64,000 nt of DNA from Aspidapion aeneum (lineage: Eukaryota > Arthropoda > Insecta > Coleoptera > Brentidae). Below the pieces are notes generated by a model. It ran no database searches, was not told the origin of the DNA, and saw nothing but the letters and a program-made list of their open reading frames with translations. The translations under genes and the position numbers were made by a program. Positions 21,331-30,179 of the stretch are shown one piece after another (position 1 is the stretch's first letter; each line of letters opens with the position of its first letter). The stretch spans positions 59,995,471 to 60,059,470 of the forward strand of contig OY755046.1 of NCBI GenBank assembly GCA_963576565.1, read 5' to 3'.

Positions 21331-22163
21331 AGGTACCCCGTTTTGCCTCCATGAAAAAACCTCGTTTTGCCCCAACCCACCAGTTAAATTCAAAGAAAAA
21401 TCATACACAGTAAAAGGCTAATTTTACGGGCAACGCGTTTTATTATGAATAATACATAAACCCACTAATTGTTCAATGTAAACAAAATTTTGAAAAGTCA
21501 ATAAGAAATGTACTTACCGTCACAAAATGCGAAAGCTATTTTTACAAAAAACAGCACACAACATCACATGTTGAGCAAAAACCAACTTAAGCTCAGCCGA
21601 CCGGCACCAATCATATTGCAGAGAGTTGAGCAAGTCATGAGGATAAAATATCTGATATAAAGAGGTTTTATTCATGCGCAGTTTAGCTAAAACTGCGGTT
21701 TCCCTTTTTACCCCCGTATTCCATTTTACCCCCTTTCCCCACGCAAATTGCAAAAAAATCATATTTTTTTACCATACTTGTTGCTATTGGCCAGCTAAAA
21801 TGGGTCATTGATCTTATAATAATTCTTTTATTACACTACGTCAAACAATGTACGATATTTTTATTTGTATAATTCTTTTTTCTGTTTGTCTCCTTTTTTA
21901 TCCTGTTTGATATTCTTCTTGAGCGTGATAAATACCGTATGCACCGCACATACATGCATCTTCTACAGGGCCGGATTCAGGGATATGGTGGCCGGGGGCA
22001 ATGCAGAACGTATAGCCTTTCACTTAATAAATACATATAAGTTCATTTAAAAAACAAGCAAGTACGCGAAAATGGTATTCCATAAAAAGAATTGATATAA
22101 AGCTAAAGCCAAGTTCTCCAATACACATTTCAAAATGAAAGGTTCTTACTAGTTTGGAAATAT

Positions 22164-22930
22164 TAGCTCACACATATACTATACTATAGTAGTGTTAGCT
22201 CACACATATACTTAACTATAGTAGTGTGAGCTATGGTGATCCTAATTTTTTCGAGAAAAAAAAGTTGCTCCGATTTCAAAATTTTTTATATATCTTTGCG
22301 TTTCAGATGATTTTGAAACTTTTTTGTTGCGCCGTCTGTCTGTCTGTCTGTCTGTATGTCTGTCTGTCTGTCTGTAACGACCAACGCGCATAACTCAAAA
22401 ACCGCTTGGCCGATTTTAATGAAATTTGGTACCTAGGCTGGGTCTTGGGTCGAGATGGTCCCATTTAAAAATGATCCACCAAACACAAACCAAATAAAAG
22501 GGTAGTAGGGTAGGGTAGATTTCAAAAATTAGAGTTTATGTGAAAATATGGCGTGTGTGATATCAAACGAAAGGTAATTGAGTCTGGAGTTAAACAAAAT
22601 ACATTTTAATTTATTTTTAAAAAAGGGTGGGGGTATATTTCAAAAATTAGAGTTTAATTGAAAATATGGCGTGTGTGATATCAAGCGAAAGGTAATTGAG
22701 TCCGTCGTTTAACAAAATACATTATAGTTTTTGTTTTTTTTAATGGTGGGGGTAGATTTCAAAAATTTGAGTTTAAGTCAAAACATGGCTTGTATGTTAT
22801 CAAACAAAAGGTAATTTAGTCTGGAGTTGAATAAAATATATTTCAGTTTTTAGTTATATTAGCTCACACGTACACTATAACTATAGTACCTAGTGTGAGC
22901 TTAGGAGCCCATATATTGGCAGAGTATTTT
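22164..22930 (+). mobile_element. Microsatellite-bearing element G, copy 1
   Basis: The copy starts with TAGCTCACACATATACTATA, whose end pairs with GTGTGAGCTA to make a hairpin; this head is duplicated once here. Next come about 100 bp identical in kind to the satellite monomer of 46.7-57.3 kb (CTATGGTGATCC to GTTTCAGATGAT), a (CTGT)n tract, the phrase GGCCGATTTTAATGAAATTT, two or three internal ~120-bp repeats with GGTGGGGGTA, and a second hairpin (AGCTCACACGTACAC ... GTGTGAGCTTAGG). No coding capacity. Compact non-autonomous elements with a central microsatellite and terminal hairpins are reminiscent of Helitron/Helentron-type elements, but I cannot prove that class. Confidence 0.8.
22338..22376. 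repeat. (CTGT)n microsatellite in element G copy 1
   Basis: Nine CTGT-type units with one CTGTATGT interruption. Confidence 0.95.
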
Positions 22931-23224
22931 TTTTAAACTTTGCTATTACAGCCAAACTTCTTTATGTTCAATTTAGCACTGTGCCTAAGAGTCATTTGCA
23001 GCAGTATCCGCAAAGTTTAGAAAAACATTTCCAAACTAGTAAAAACCTTTCATTTTAAAATTTATATTGGAGAACTTGGCTTTACTTTTATCCCAATTCT
23101 TTTTACGGAATATGATTTTCGAGTACTTGGCTTCCTTTTACATGAAATGTTATTATTTCACTCTTTTTTTTAAGCATTTGAAAATATTTTTCCAATTTTT
23201 TCCTATAGTTTCATCATAGTTCCT

Positions 23225-23560
23225 ATCATTCTTCCAAAGCTCAGGTCTCTAGCGTTTCTGGAAGTTGGCTTTACTTTTACATAACTTTACATTTATCCAG
23301 GAAGGAAGTAAATTAAAATTTTGGGGTTTTGGGCTCTTCTTGCCAAAGCTCAGCTCTCTAGCATTTCTGGAAGTAGCCAATGTTACTTTTACATACATTT
23401 ACATGTATAGGGGAGGGAAGTAAATTAGAATTTTGGGGTTTTTTGATTTTTCGCAAAGGTTTGGTCATAATTTCTATCAGTTTGCCAAATTTCAGCTTTG
23501 TAGCATGTCTGGAAGTACAGCAGAATTCTATACATGAGTGATCTATACATGAGTGAGTGA
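23225..23560 (+). repeat. Two to three diverged copies of a roughly 125-bp tandem repeat
   Basis: Shared phrases are CCAAAGCTCAGSTCTCTAGC, TTTCTGGAAGT and GGAAGTAAATTARAATTTTG at about 23235, 23340 and (weaker) 23480. A short (GAGT)n tract follows at about 23550. 23561-23840 has an unrecognised open frame of 77 codons. Confidence 0.65.
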
Positions 23561-23840
23561 GTGAGTGACTATTTCGGCGTTTTTTGAAATTTCGTAACTA
23601 CTTTAGTCTATGAAACTTGGAGCAGTTGTTAAGTCTATGAAGATCTACGACTGTGCAAAGTTTGAGTTTCGTATCTCATTCCGAAGTAGAGTTTTAGATA
23701 TGTCAAATATGGGCTCAAATGTTTCAAGAAAAGATGGTACAGCAGTTTACGCAGCGAACTTAGCCGGGCACTACCGCGCCCTCAGATTTTCCCTTGTTAT
23801 AATACATTCATTGCCTACAATCCACTATAAAACACAATTT

Positions 23841-23979
23841 TAGCTCACACATATACTATACTATAGTAGTGTGAGCTATGGTGATCCTAATTTTTCCGAG
23901 AAAAAAAAAGTTGCTCCGATTTCAAAAAATTTTATATATCTTTGCGTTTCAGATGATTTTGAAACTTTTTTGTTGCGCC

Positions 23980-24029
<50 letters not shown>

Positions 24030-24030
24030 A

Positions 24031-24069
<39 letters not shown>

Positions 24070-24533
24070 GTGTCTGTATGTCTGTCTGTCTGTAACGACC
24101 AACACGCATAACTCAAAAACCGCTTGGCCGATTTTAATGAAATTTGGTACCTAGGCTGGGTCTTGGGTCGAGATGGTCCCATTTAAAAATGAACAAAATC
24201 CACCGAACACAAACCAAATAAAAGGGAGGGGGTAAATTTCAAAAATTAGAGTTTATGTGAAAATATGGCGTGTGTGATATTAAACGAAAGGTAATTGAGT
24301 CCGGAGTTTAACAAAATACTTTTTAGTTTTTGTTTTTATTGTAAGGGTGGGGGTAGATTTCAAAAATTTGAGTTTAAGTCAAAACATGGCTTGTGCGGTA
24401 TCAAACAAAAGGTAATTTAGTCTGGAGTTGAATAAAATATATTTCAGTTTTTAGTTATATTAGCTCACACGTACACTATAACTATAGTACCTAGTGTGAG
24501 CTTAGGGGCCCATATATTGGCAGAGTATTTTTA
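23841..24533 (+). mobile_element. Microsatellite-bearing element G, copy 2
   Basis: Same architecture as 22164-22930: head hairpin at 23841, satellite-like segment 23870-23957, long (CTGT)n tract 23982-24094, GGCCGATTTTAATGAAATTT at about 24126, internal repeats and tail hairpin with CATATATTGGCAGAGTATTT at the end. The 5' flanks of the two copies differ while the element text is the same, which fixes the left border at TAGCTCACAC. Confidence 0.85.
23982..24094. repeat. (CTGT)n microsatellite in element G copy 2
   Basis: About 28 units with a few CTGTATGT and CTGTGTGT interruptions. It is three times longer than in copy 1. Open frames over it (LSVCLSVC and DRQTDRQT) are artefacts. Confidence 0.95.
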
Positions 24534-24889
24534 TAGAGAGCTTGGGTTTTTAAGAAAATCGGGTAAAACATGTAATAAACAATTTATTTTTTAATTTTTT
24601 TTACATTACCTCAATAAACGGACGTCGCTGAAGAGGTTGTCATTGGTCGTACCGCTCGGACTTGTATATTGTTGAAAAGGAAATTTTATTGTCTACAATA
24701 TTTTTCCCTAAGCAGGTTAGTTTTTAAGGAAATTTGAAGAAAACCTAAAAATCACAGGTTTTGGAGGGTCTGGGGGGATTTTGGGGTTTTTTGCAGCTAA
24801 AATTTAAAAAACTAATATAATTTTATTTTTAGGTGATATTTAAATATTTTTAATGCATTTCTGTGTCACTGTGGCTTTAGGGCGTCAAC
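24534..24889 (-). repeat. Repeat E and its tandem unit, reverse copy, first half
   Basis: 24534-24720 matches the 187-bp tandem unit in reverse (AAACGGACGTCGCTG, TATTGTCTACAAT). 24760-24889 matches repeat E in reverse up to GGCGTCAAC. The second half continues at 26521-26697 after the Harbinger-like insertion. Confidence 0.75.
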
Positions 24890-26520
24890 TTATGCCGTAT
24901 TCCATTGGGGAAATGAGTGCAGCACTAGTGCACAACTGGCTCGGTGTTTGCATTCCATTGACATGCACTTTTTCAATTTTCGTATTCCATTGAGGAACTT
25001 ATGAATTCAGTTTTGCACTGAGTGCGGCTTTTTTGACACCGGCTCTGAGGGCTCGTGCCGCACCGAAAACTTTTTCCCGCCATTAATTTTAAACGCTTAT
25101 TATTGTCGTGGGACGTAAAATTGAGTGAAAATAAAGTTGTTAGCGATTTTTTATTATTTTCTTCGCTGCTAAGTAGTAGCAGCGATGAAGATGAAGGAGA
25201 ACAGTTCTGTGCAATAAAAACAATGAGAACGGAAACCCCAAAAATAAAAAACTTTATTGAAAATGTGGTTTACCGATTTAACAACAAACAGGTAAGTAGA
25301 TTTGTATGGATTTGGTTGACTGGGGCCCTGGGGCTAATTTTCCGACAGTTGGGGTTTTCTGGCAGCTATGATTATAAGTAAAAATAAATGTATTTTTTAG
25401 TTCAAGAAACACTTTCGGCTCGAGATGAGCACTGCAGAATTCCTCATAAATAAATTCAAGTAGCCTCAATTTTGTCCAAAAAAGAACAAGGGCGACGAAA
25501 CCCCATTAGCGCTGAGGCACACATGTCTTGCCATTTTTATGGTATGTTAAAACACCCTTACGTAGGTGTTAGGTTAGGTTATGTTCTTGTTGAATGGAAA
25601 TTTGTTCAAAAATATTTTCTTCAAAAACTTTTTTGAACAATTTTCCTTATGAAAAAAAATTACTCTCAAAGAAAATGTTTTTGAACAAAAAAATTTTAAG
25701 AAAATGTTTTCAAACAATTTTTTGTTATCTATATTGAAGGAAATGTTTTTAAATAATTTTCCTTTTCAAGAAAATGTTATTGAAGTATTACTTTCGAACA
25801 AATGGATTTTGAACAACATGTTTTTGACCAAATTCCGCAAGGCAGGAAAGTTAGGTTTAGTTGAAAGAAACTTGTGAAATATTATATATGTATACAAGGT
25901 GTTTCGAATACTTATGTTCAAATTTTGGGAGCATAAAGTACACTTCTGGTTAGGTTTTTTTTAAAAAACAAGCGCGAAATATAGATAACTACTCTATCTG
26001 TTGGTATACGAGCACAAGCCTGCATTCAACAAGGAGTTGGACATTTTTAAAATATTATTATTAACTTTTTTTAAATAAAATCATTATTTATTTATTTGAC
26101 GAATTTTTATTGTTATCTTAGGATAATATTTATCGGCGTGTAACTTTGAAACAAATAAAAATGGATATCGTCGTTGGCCTGATAAAACTACAGGTTGTGT
26201 GACATTTTTTTCAAAAATGAGATTTTTGCATAATCAATTTGCCCTATTCATAATGAATATACTATAAAAAATTATTTGCAAGAAAATGTTATATTAACGT
26301 TGCTTAAAGCAAGAATAAAAAAGAAGTTCTACACCTCATAATGGCATACCACACTAAGGTCACTATATCACAAAGTTAGGAACTTATACCACACGCGTGC
26401 GATTTTTCATTTTCCACGTGTTCCATTGAAACTGCACTCGGTGCAAATTTTTGACAGCACCGTTTTAGTGTCAGTGCACCACCAGTGCTGCACTCATTTT
26501 CCCAATGGGATACGGCATTA
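24890..26520 (+). mobile_element. Harbinger (PIF)-like DNA transposon with TTA target duplication
   Basis: The element is 24893-26517 (1625 bp). Left end TGCCGTATTCCATTGGGGAA and right end (reverse complement TGCCGTATCCCATTGGGAAA) are terminal inverted repeats of about 45 bp (with GAGTGCAGCACTRGTG). TTA at 24890-24892 and at 26518-26520 is the target duplication. Repeat E at 15110-15414 shows the same site with a single TTA (on that strand). A 3-bp TTA/TAA duplication is the hallmark of PIF/Harbinger elements. Only an N-terminal transposase fragment is readable, so the element is internally degraded. Confidence 0.85.
25055..25461 (+). pseudogene. Harbinger-like transposase, N-terminal part with one intron
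   Basis: Exon 1 reads from about 25055 to 25291. It carries an acidic stretch SSSSDEDEGEQFC and then ENVVYRFNNKQ. GTAAG follows at 25292 and an AG at about 25400, after which the frame continues FKKHFRLEMSTAEFLINKFK and stops. The joined pattern 'V..YR..NKQFKKHFR......FL...' resembles the start of HARBI1-type transposases. A later frame has ETPLALRHTCLAIFM, similar to the next family segment. The DDE catalytic region is missing; 25580-25840 is instead low-complexity (repeated GAACAA and AAAATGTTTT words). The splice is inferred from the consensus sites. Confidence 0.5.
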
Positions 26521-26697
26521 GTCAAATTTTTTGAAATATGAAGACAACTATAAGAGGAGGGGGGATAAAAAAATTGGAACAAAAACTGGCTTGACAACAT
26601 CCAGATCTTTAATCTGTGACTTATTCTCAGCACGAATCCATTGTCAAACTGCCGTCCTCATATTTTGCATACTCAACTACCTCCAGCTCCTGCACTA
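26521..26697 (-). repeat. Repeat E, reverse copy, second half
   Basis: Continues 24534-24889 beyond the Harbinger-like element and matches 15110-15265 in reverse (GACAACATCCAGATCTTTAA, CATTGTCAAACTGCCGTCCTC). Confidence 0.75.
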
Positions 26698-26835
26698 TAA
26701 GTAGTAGCCTGTAGACTCAATTGTTTAGTTTACACTTGAAAGCGATTTGAGATAATTACTAACCGAAACGTGGTGTTTAAAATAAATAAAGACAAGTCCG
26801 AAATTTGGTTTCTACTCAGTCAATGTCTACAAGCT
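26697..26835 (+). mobile_element. Solo 3' tail of the Penelope-like element
   Basis: Matches 20025-20152: GTAGTAGCCTGTAGACTCAA, TTTAGTTTACACTTG, CTAACCGAAACGTGGTG, AAATAAAGACAAG and CTCAGTCAATGTCTACAAG. No coding part remains. It abuts the end of repeat E exactly. Confidence 0.75.
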
Positions 26836-27683
26836 TGTTTTAATTTGATTATTATAAAATTTTTAAATCATCCATAGTTTGTGGAGACCCGCCATATGAG
26901 TGGATCCAATGTTTATCACCCTCGCTGGATCGCCCCAAATGCGGCCCTGCATACATGCATCTTGCATGCCTTTTTGTTTATCTTTCCTCTTTTTCAAAAA
27001 CAAGTACGGCATAAAAGAATTTTCCTTTTCCGGCATATATTTTTAAAACACTGTTTTCCATTACTTCATGGAAGGAAGGGTTAAGAAACCCTACATTTTA
27101 TTGTACAGGGTGTTCCAAATTCAAAACTTAAAGGACAAATTTCGTACTATCTTTTAACCATAATTATTTTTTCGGATTAGCTTTGAGAGTTAAAAACAAA
27201 AACCTATTAATAGGAGATTTTGGTGTCAAAAAGGATCTAAAGCATTTTAACACCTTTACGCTTCAATATTGACGCTCAAAAGGGGAAAGGTAGGCGAGGG
27301 AGAGAGTGTTAAATTTATTTGAACTCGGCTTGTGAAATTTATTAAAGCCAGCTCCGATAAGCCATGGCAAACTTCCACGATTATCGACACTAGAGGCCCT
27401 GCATACGGTTGACTCATGTCATCATCTGCTAAATGTATGGAGGGCCTCTAATAGACACCAGAAGGGGAATCTGACAATTTAGGGATCAATATTTCATCCA
27501 AGCAAAACCTTCGGAATAAAGCCTCCCATCTTCTCCTGATTTAGTATCCTTTTGGGCCGTCAACTCCGCCATTTTTTACGATGACGACAGACGAAAGATG
27601 TTAATTATAAAGAACATTAACCGCGAACTTGTACACATATGTACCTACTGGAAAAGGACCCCTAAAATTACTTCTACAAGCAT
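26836..27683. other. No recognisable gene
   Basis: The phrase TACAGGGTGTTCC at about 27105 resembles the outer end of common insect MITEs, but the partner end was not found. Short open frames only. Confidence 0.4.
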
Positions 27684-27864
27684 GCCGGTAAAGCCCATCA
27701 CACATAAAAATGCATAAGCGCATAGCATGGCACATAGTGGTGCAAAGCCAATCACCGATCGAATAGCAGCGGCCATATTGGATTTGCGTAAGAAAAGTCC
27801 ATAAGGTTGAACTTCTATGCGCCATGCTCTGCGCTATGCATTTTTGTGTTTGATCGGCTTAAGG
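27684..27864. mobile_element. MITE with imperfect 50-bp inverted repeats
   Basis: GCCGGTAAAGCCCATCACAC at 27684 pairs with the reverse complement ending at 27864 (GCCTTAAGCCGATCA then AACACAAAAATGCATAGCG). The shared core AAAAATGCATAAGCGCATAGC is imperfect. Total 181 bp, non-coding. Confidence 0.75.
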
Positions 27865-27954
27865 CTACTGATAATGGGTGCTGCGCTCTTACCACCATTT
27901 TTCTTTTTAAGCTTAAAAACGGCCAGTATCAGTCACGGTGCCTGGAATTTTTCT

Positions 27955-28110
27955 TGTCACTGTCGGTCCAGCTGATTGTTGTAAACAAAAGTTAGATATG
28001 ATATGAACAACTAATATTTTTTGATTTTTTTTAAAACTAAGGCAATTTTCCTACTGTTTTTTAGTATATTCTTATAAAATAATATTTTTGAGACATACTA
28101 GTCGTTATCT
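27955..28110 (+). repeat. Dispersed repeat C, second copy
   Basis: See 636-830. 28111-28373 has no feature I recognise. Confidence 0.75.
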
Positions 28111-28373
28111 TTTTTAGCCCACTTACCTACTTAGGTACCTACTGCTCCGTTCCTACGGATCAAAATAAACTTTTTTGCAGTGCCGCCAATTTTTTAAACG
28201 GATAAACCGTTATAATTAGAAGAAATAAAAAGTACGTACTTTTTTAACCTTTTTTATTTAGTTAAGGTACGTACAAACACTAATATTTTCTAGTGCAACA
28301 TACATAACGTAAAACATAATATTAACACAGTTTATTCATTTAGGAACTGAAACTAATAAACTAATGGATTGTT

Positions 28374-28950
28374 GATACTCGTCTTTTGTCTAGTCTTTTG
28401 TCTTGGTTTAGTCATATGTCCTGTCATAAGAAAGTTAAACCCATTGTTTCTTATGGGAGTGTTCATACAATGCTTTTGCTTTTGGTTTTGATTAGTCTTT
28501 GTCTTAAGAGTTGCCAACTTTCAATCCTTAGGACAACGACTAATACGAGTGACAGACATCAGCTGATGTTTGTTGTTTTTTTTTACAGGGCGTCCGAAGA
28601 GCGCAAGCGCGCGGTCGAAATTTTAAATTTACCGCCATTAATCATGTTTTTAACAGAAAATCTCAACATAACCTCAAAATTTTATTTGTTTTTTGTTTCT
28701 TTTTTGCTTTTGTTCTTTCGTGTCTGTGTTTCGTGCATAGATTAGGTTAAATAAGATTGTTTTGTGTAGAAAATGACTTTGGAAGAGGGTCTCTTTATTG
28801 AAATTGAATTTTTTTTCAGTGGGTTATGACTAAGACTAATCAAAAACAAAAGACGAGTATGAACAGCCGATTTTGTTTAAGACAGCTAAGACTAATCAAA
28901 GGACAAAGACTAATCAAAAACAAAAGACTAAGACGAGTATGAACAATATT
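28374..28950. mobile_element. TIR element with ends built of AGTCTTTTGTCTT-type words
   Basis: The left end GATACTCGTCTTTTGTCTAG with repeated GTCTTTTGTC words is matched in reverse at 28915-28945 (AAAGACTAAGACGAGTATGA). Inner copies of GATTAGTCTTTGTC occur on both sides (28490 and, inverted, 28820-28910). The interior carries a 119-codon open frame (28386-28745) that overlaps the inverted end and has no motif, so I do not call it a gene. Confidence 0.65.
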
Positions 28951-29381
28951 TAAGTACCTAATTACCTAATGCTAAACTTTGTGTAACTAAAATAGCACCT
29001 AAATAGTTAAGTGCCCATCTAAAACATAATAACACAATTCCTTCAGGTACTGAAAATTTGTGATTTTAAAATAAATAAACATTAAAAATAAATCAAATAA
29101 GTAAGTACATTTTCAATTATTGAATCATGCCTAATCATCATCTGACGATGACGGCGATGATGGGGGGGGGGGGCAATATTCTCTTTTCGTGCAAAAAGTG
29201 TAGCCGTTGTGTTTCGATGTTTATGGTTTTTTAGTAAAATTATCAAAAACCTGTAGATTTGGATCCAAAATCGGATATCGGAGATCGAAATCCAAAATCC
29301 GTAGATTTACAGATAAATCCGTAGGGTTGGCAATACTAGCTGGACCACCAGTGACGTGAAAATTTGACAATAAGATCCGAA
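28951..29381. other. AT-rich spacer with a 12-G run and an inverted piece of repeat C
   Basis: A G12 run lies at about 29161-29172. 29285-29335 contains GGATTT/GTAGATTT words next to GGTTGGCAATACT, an end-like motif. 29335-29385 is an inverted fragment of repeat C's outer part. Confidence 0.5.
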
Positions 29382-29848
29382 GACCGGAGGCGAATTCTCG
29401 TGCTATATCTTCCGAAACAGTGTGGTATTTTAGTAAAAACAAAATTTTAACATTGATTTTTTAATATTGATTTTTCAGCTAAACGTCAAAAAATGACATA
29501 AAATGTGTCATTTTAGCAATAGTTTTGAAACTAGGTAAAAGCTCGTATTGAAACTATTGGTAAAACGACACATTTTATCTCATTTTTTGACGTTTAGCTC
29601 CAAAATCAATATTAAAATATCATTGTTAAAATTTTGTTTTTTTTAATTTAGACATTGTTTTTTAATTTTATTTAGTTTTTACTAAAATATTGACAATAAG
29701 CTCACAAATTACACCTCTGTAAACGGTATTTCATCGTATAACGCCCATAAATTCGAAAATATAGAGTTGAAATGTCACCAATTGATGACGTATTTATTGA
29801 ACCACACTGTTTCAAAACATATAGCACGAGAATTCGCCTCGGACCATG
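29382..29848. mobile_element. Double foldback: an inverted pair within an inverted pair
   Basis: Outer arms: 29382-29428 (GAGGCGAATTCTCGTGCTAT, CAGTGTGG) and 29801-29848 in reverse complement. Inner arms: 29436-29525 and 29551-29640, about 90 bp each and roughly 90 percent identical in reverse complement, sharing CTAAACGTCAAAAAATGA and TAAAATGTGTC. A 25-nt loop separates the inner arms. No coding text. Confidence 0.8.
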
Positions 29849-30179
29849 TGTTTTATACCTCTGTTCCAGGGGGCCCAACCAAAATTTTTTTGCGTCAGGA
29901 AAGAAAAACACAGTTGCTGTGGTTTTTGCTTTTTCAAAAAAAAAACTAACAATAACGTGCTAGACGCACGTTCTATTTATTTTTATTTATTTGTCAAACA
30001 CTGTGTTTATTGTATTACAATCTAGTCAGTAAGACTAATTAGCAATTTTGTTTTAACTTAATTTACTAGAAAAGTCAGATTTAAACTTAGGGTTAACTCA
30101 ACAGTTCTCCCCGCTTTGTTTAGTCTGTAACTCACAATTGTGTTGTGTTTATAGCGTTATTTTGTTTTATATAATTCAC

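Larger units (their letters stand above)
22068..23115. mobile_element. Element with about 95-bp inverted repeats, interrupted by another element
   Basis: 22068-22162 and 23020-23113 are inverted copies. Shared text includes AAAGCCAAGTTCTCCAATA, AAATGAAAGGTT and TTACTAGTTTGGAAAT. The hairpin-ended element 22164-22930 starts directly at the inner edge of the left arm, so it inserted between or just inside the arms. Confidence 0.6.

Noticed and set aside
23871..24182. Cys/Ser/Val- and Asp/Arg/Gln/Thr-rich frames over (CTGT)n
   Set aside because: Microsatellite translation.
28386..28745. 119-codon frame (MSSLLSWFSHMSCHKK...) as a gene
   Set aside because: It starts inside the inverted end of the element at 28374-28950, has no motif and is hydrophobic as expected from T-rich DNA.
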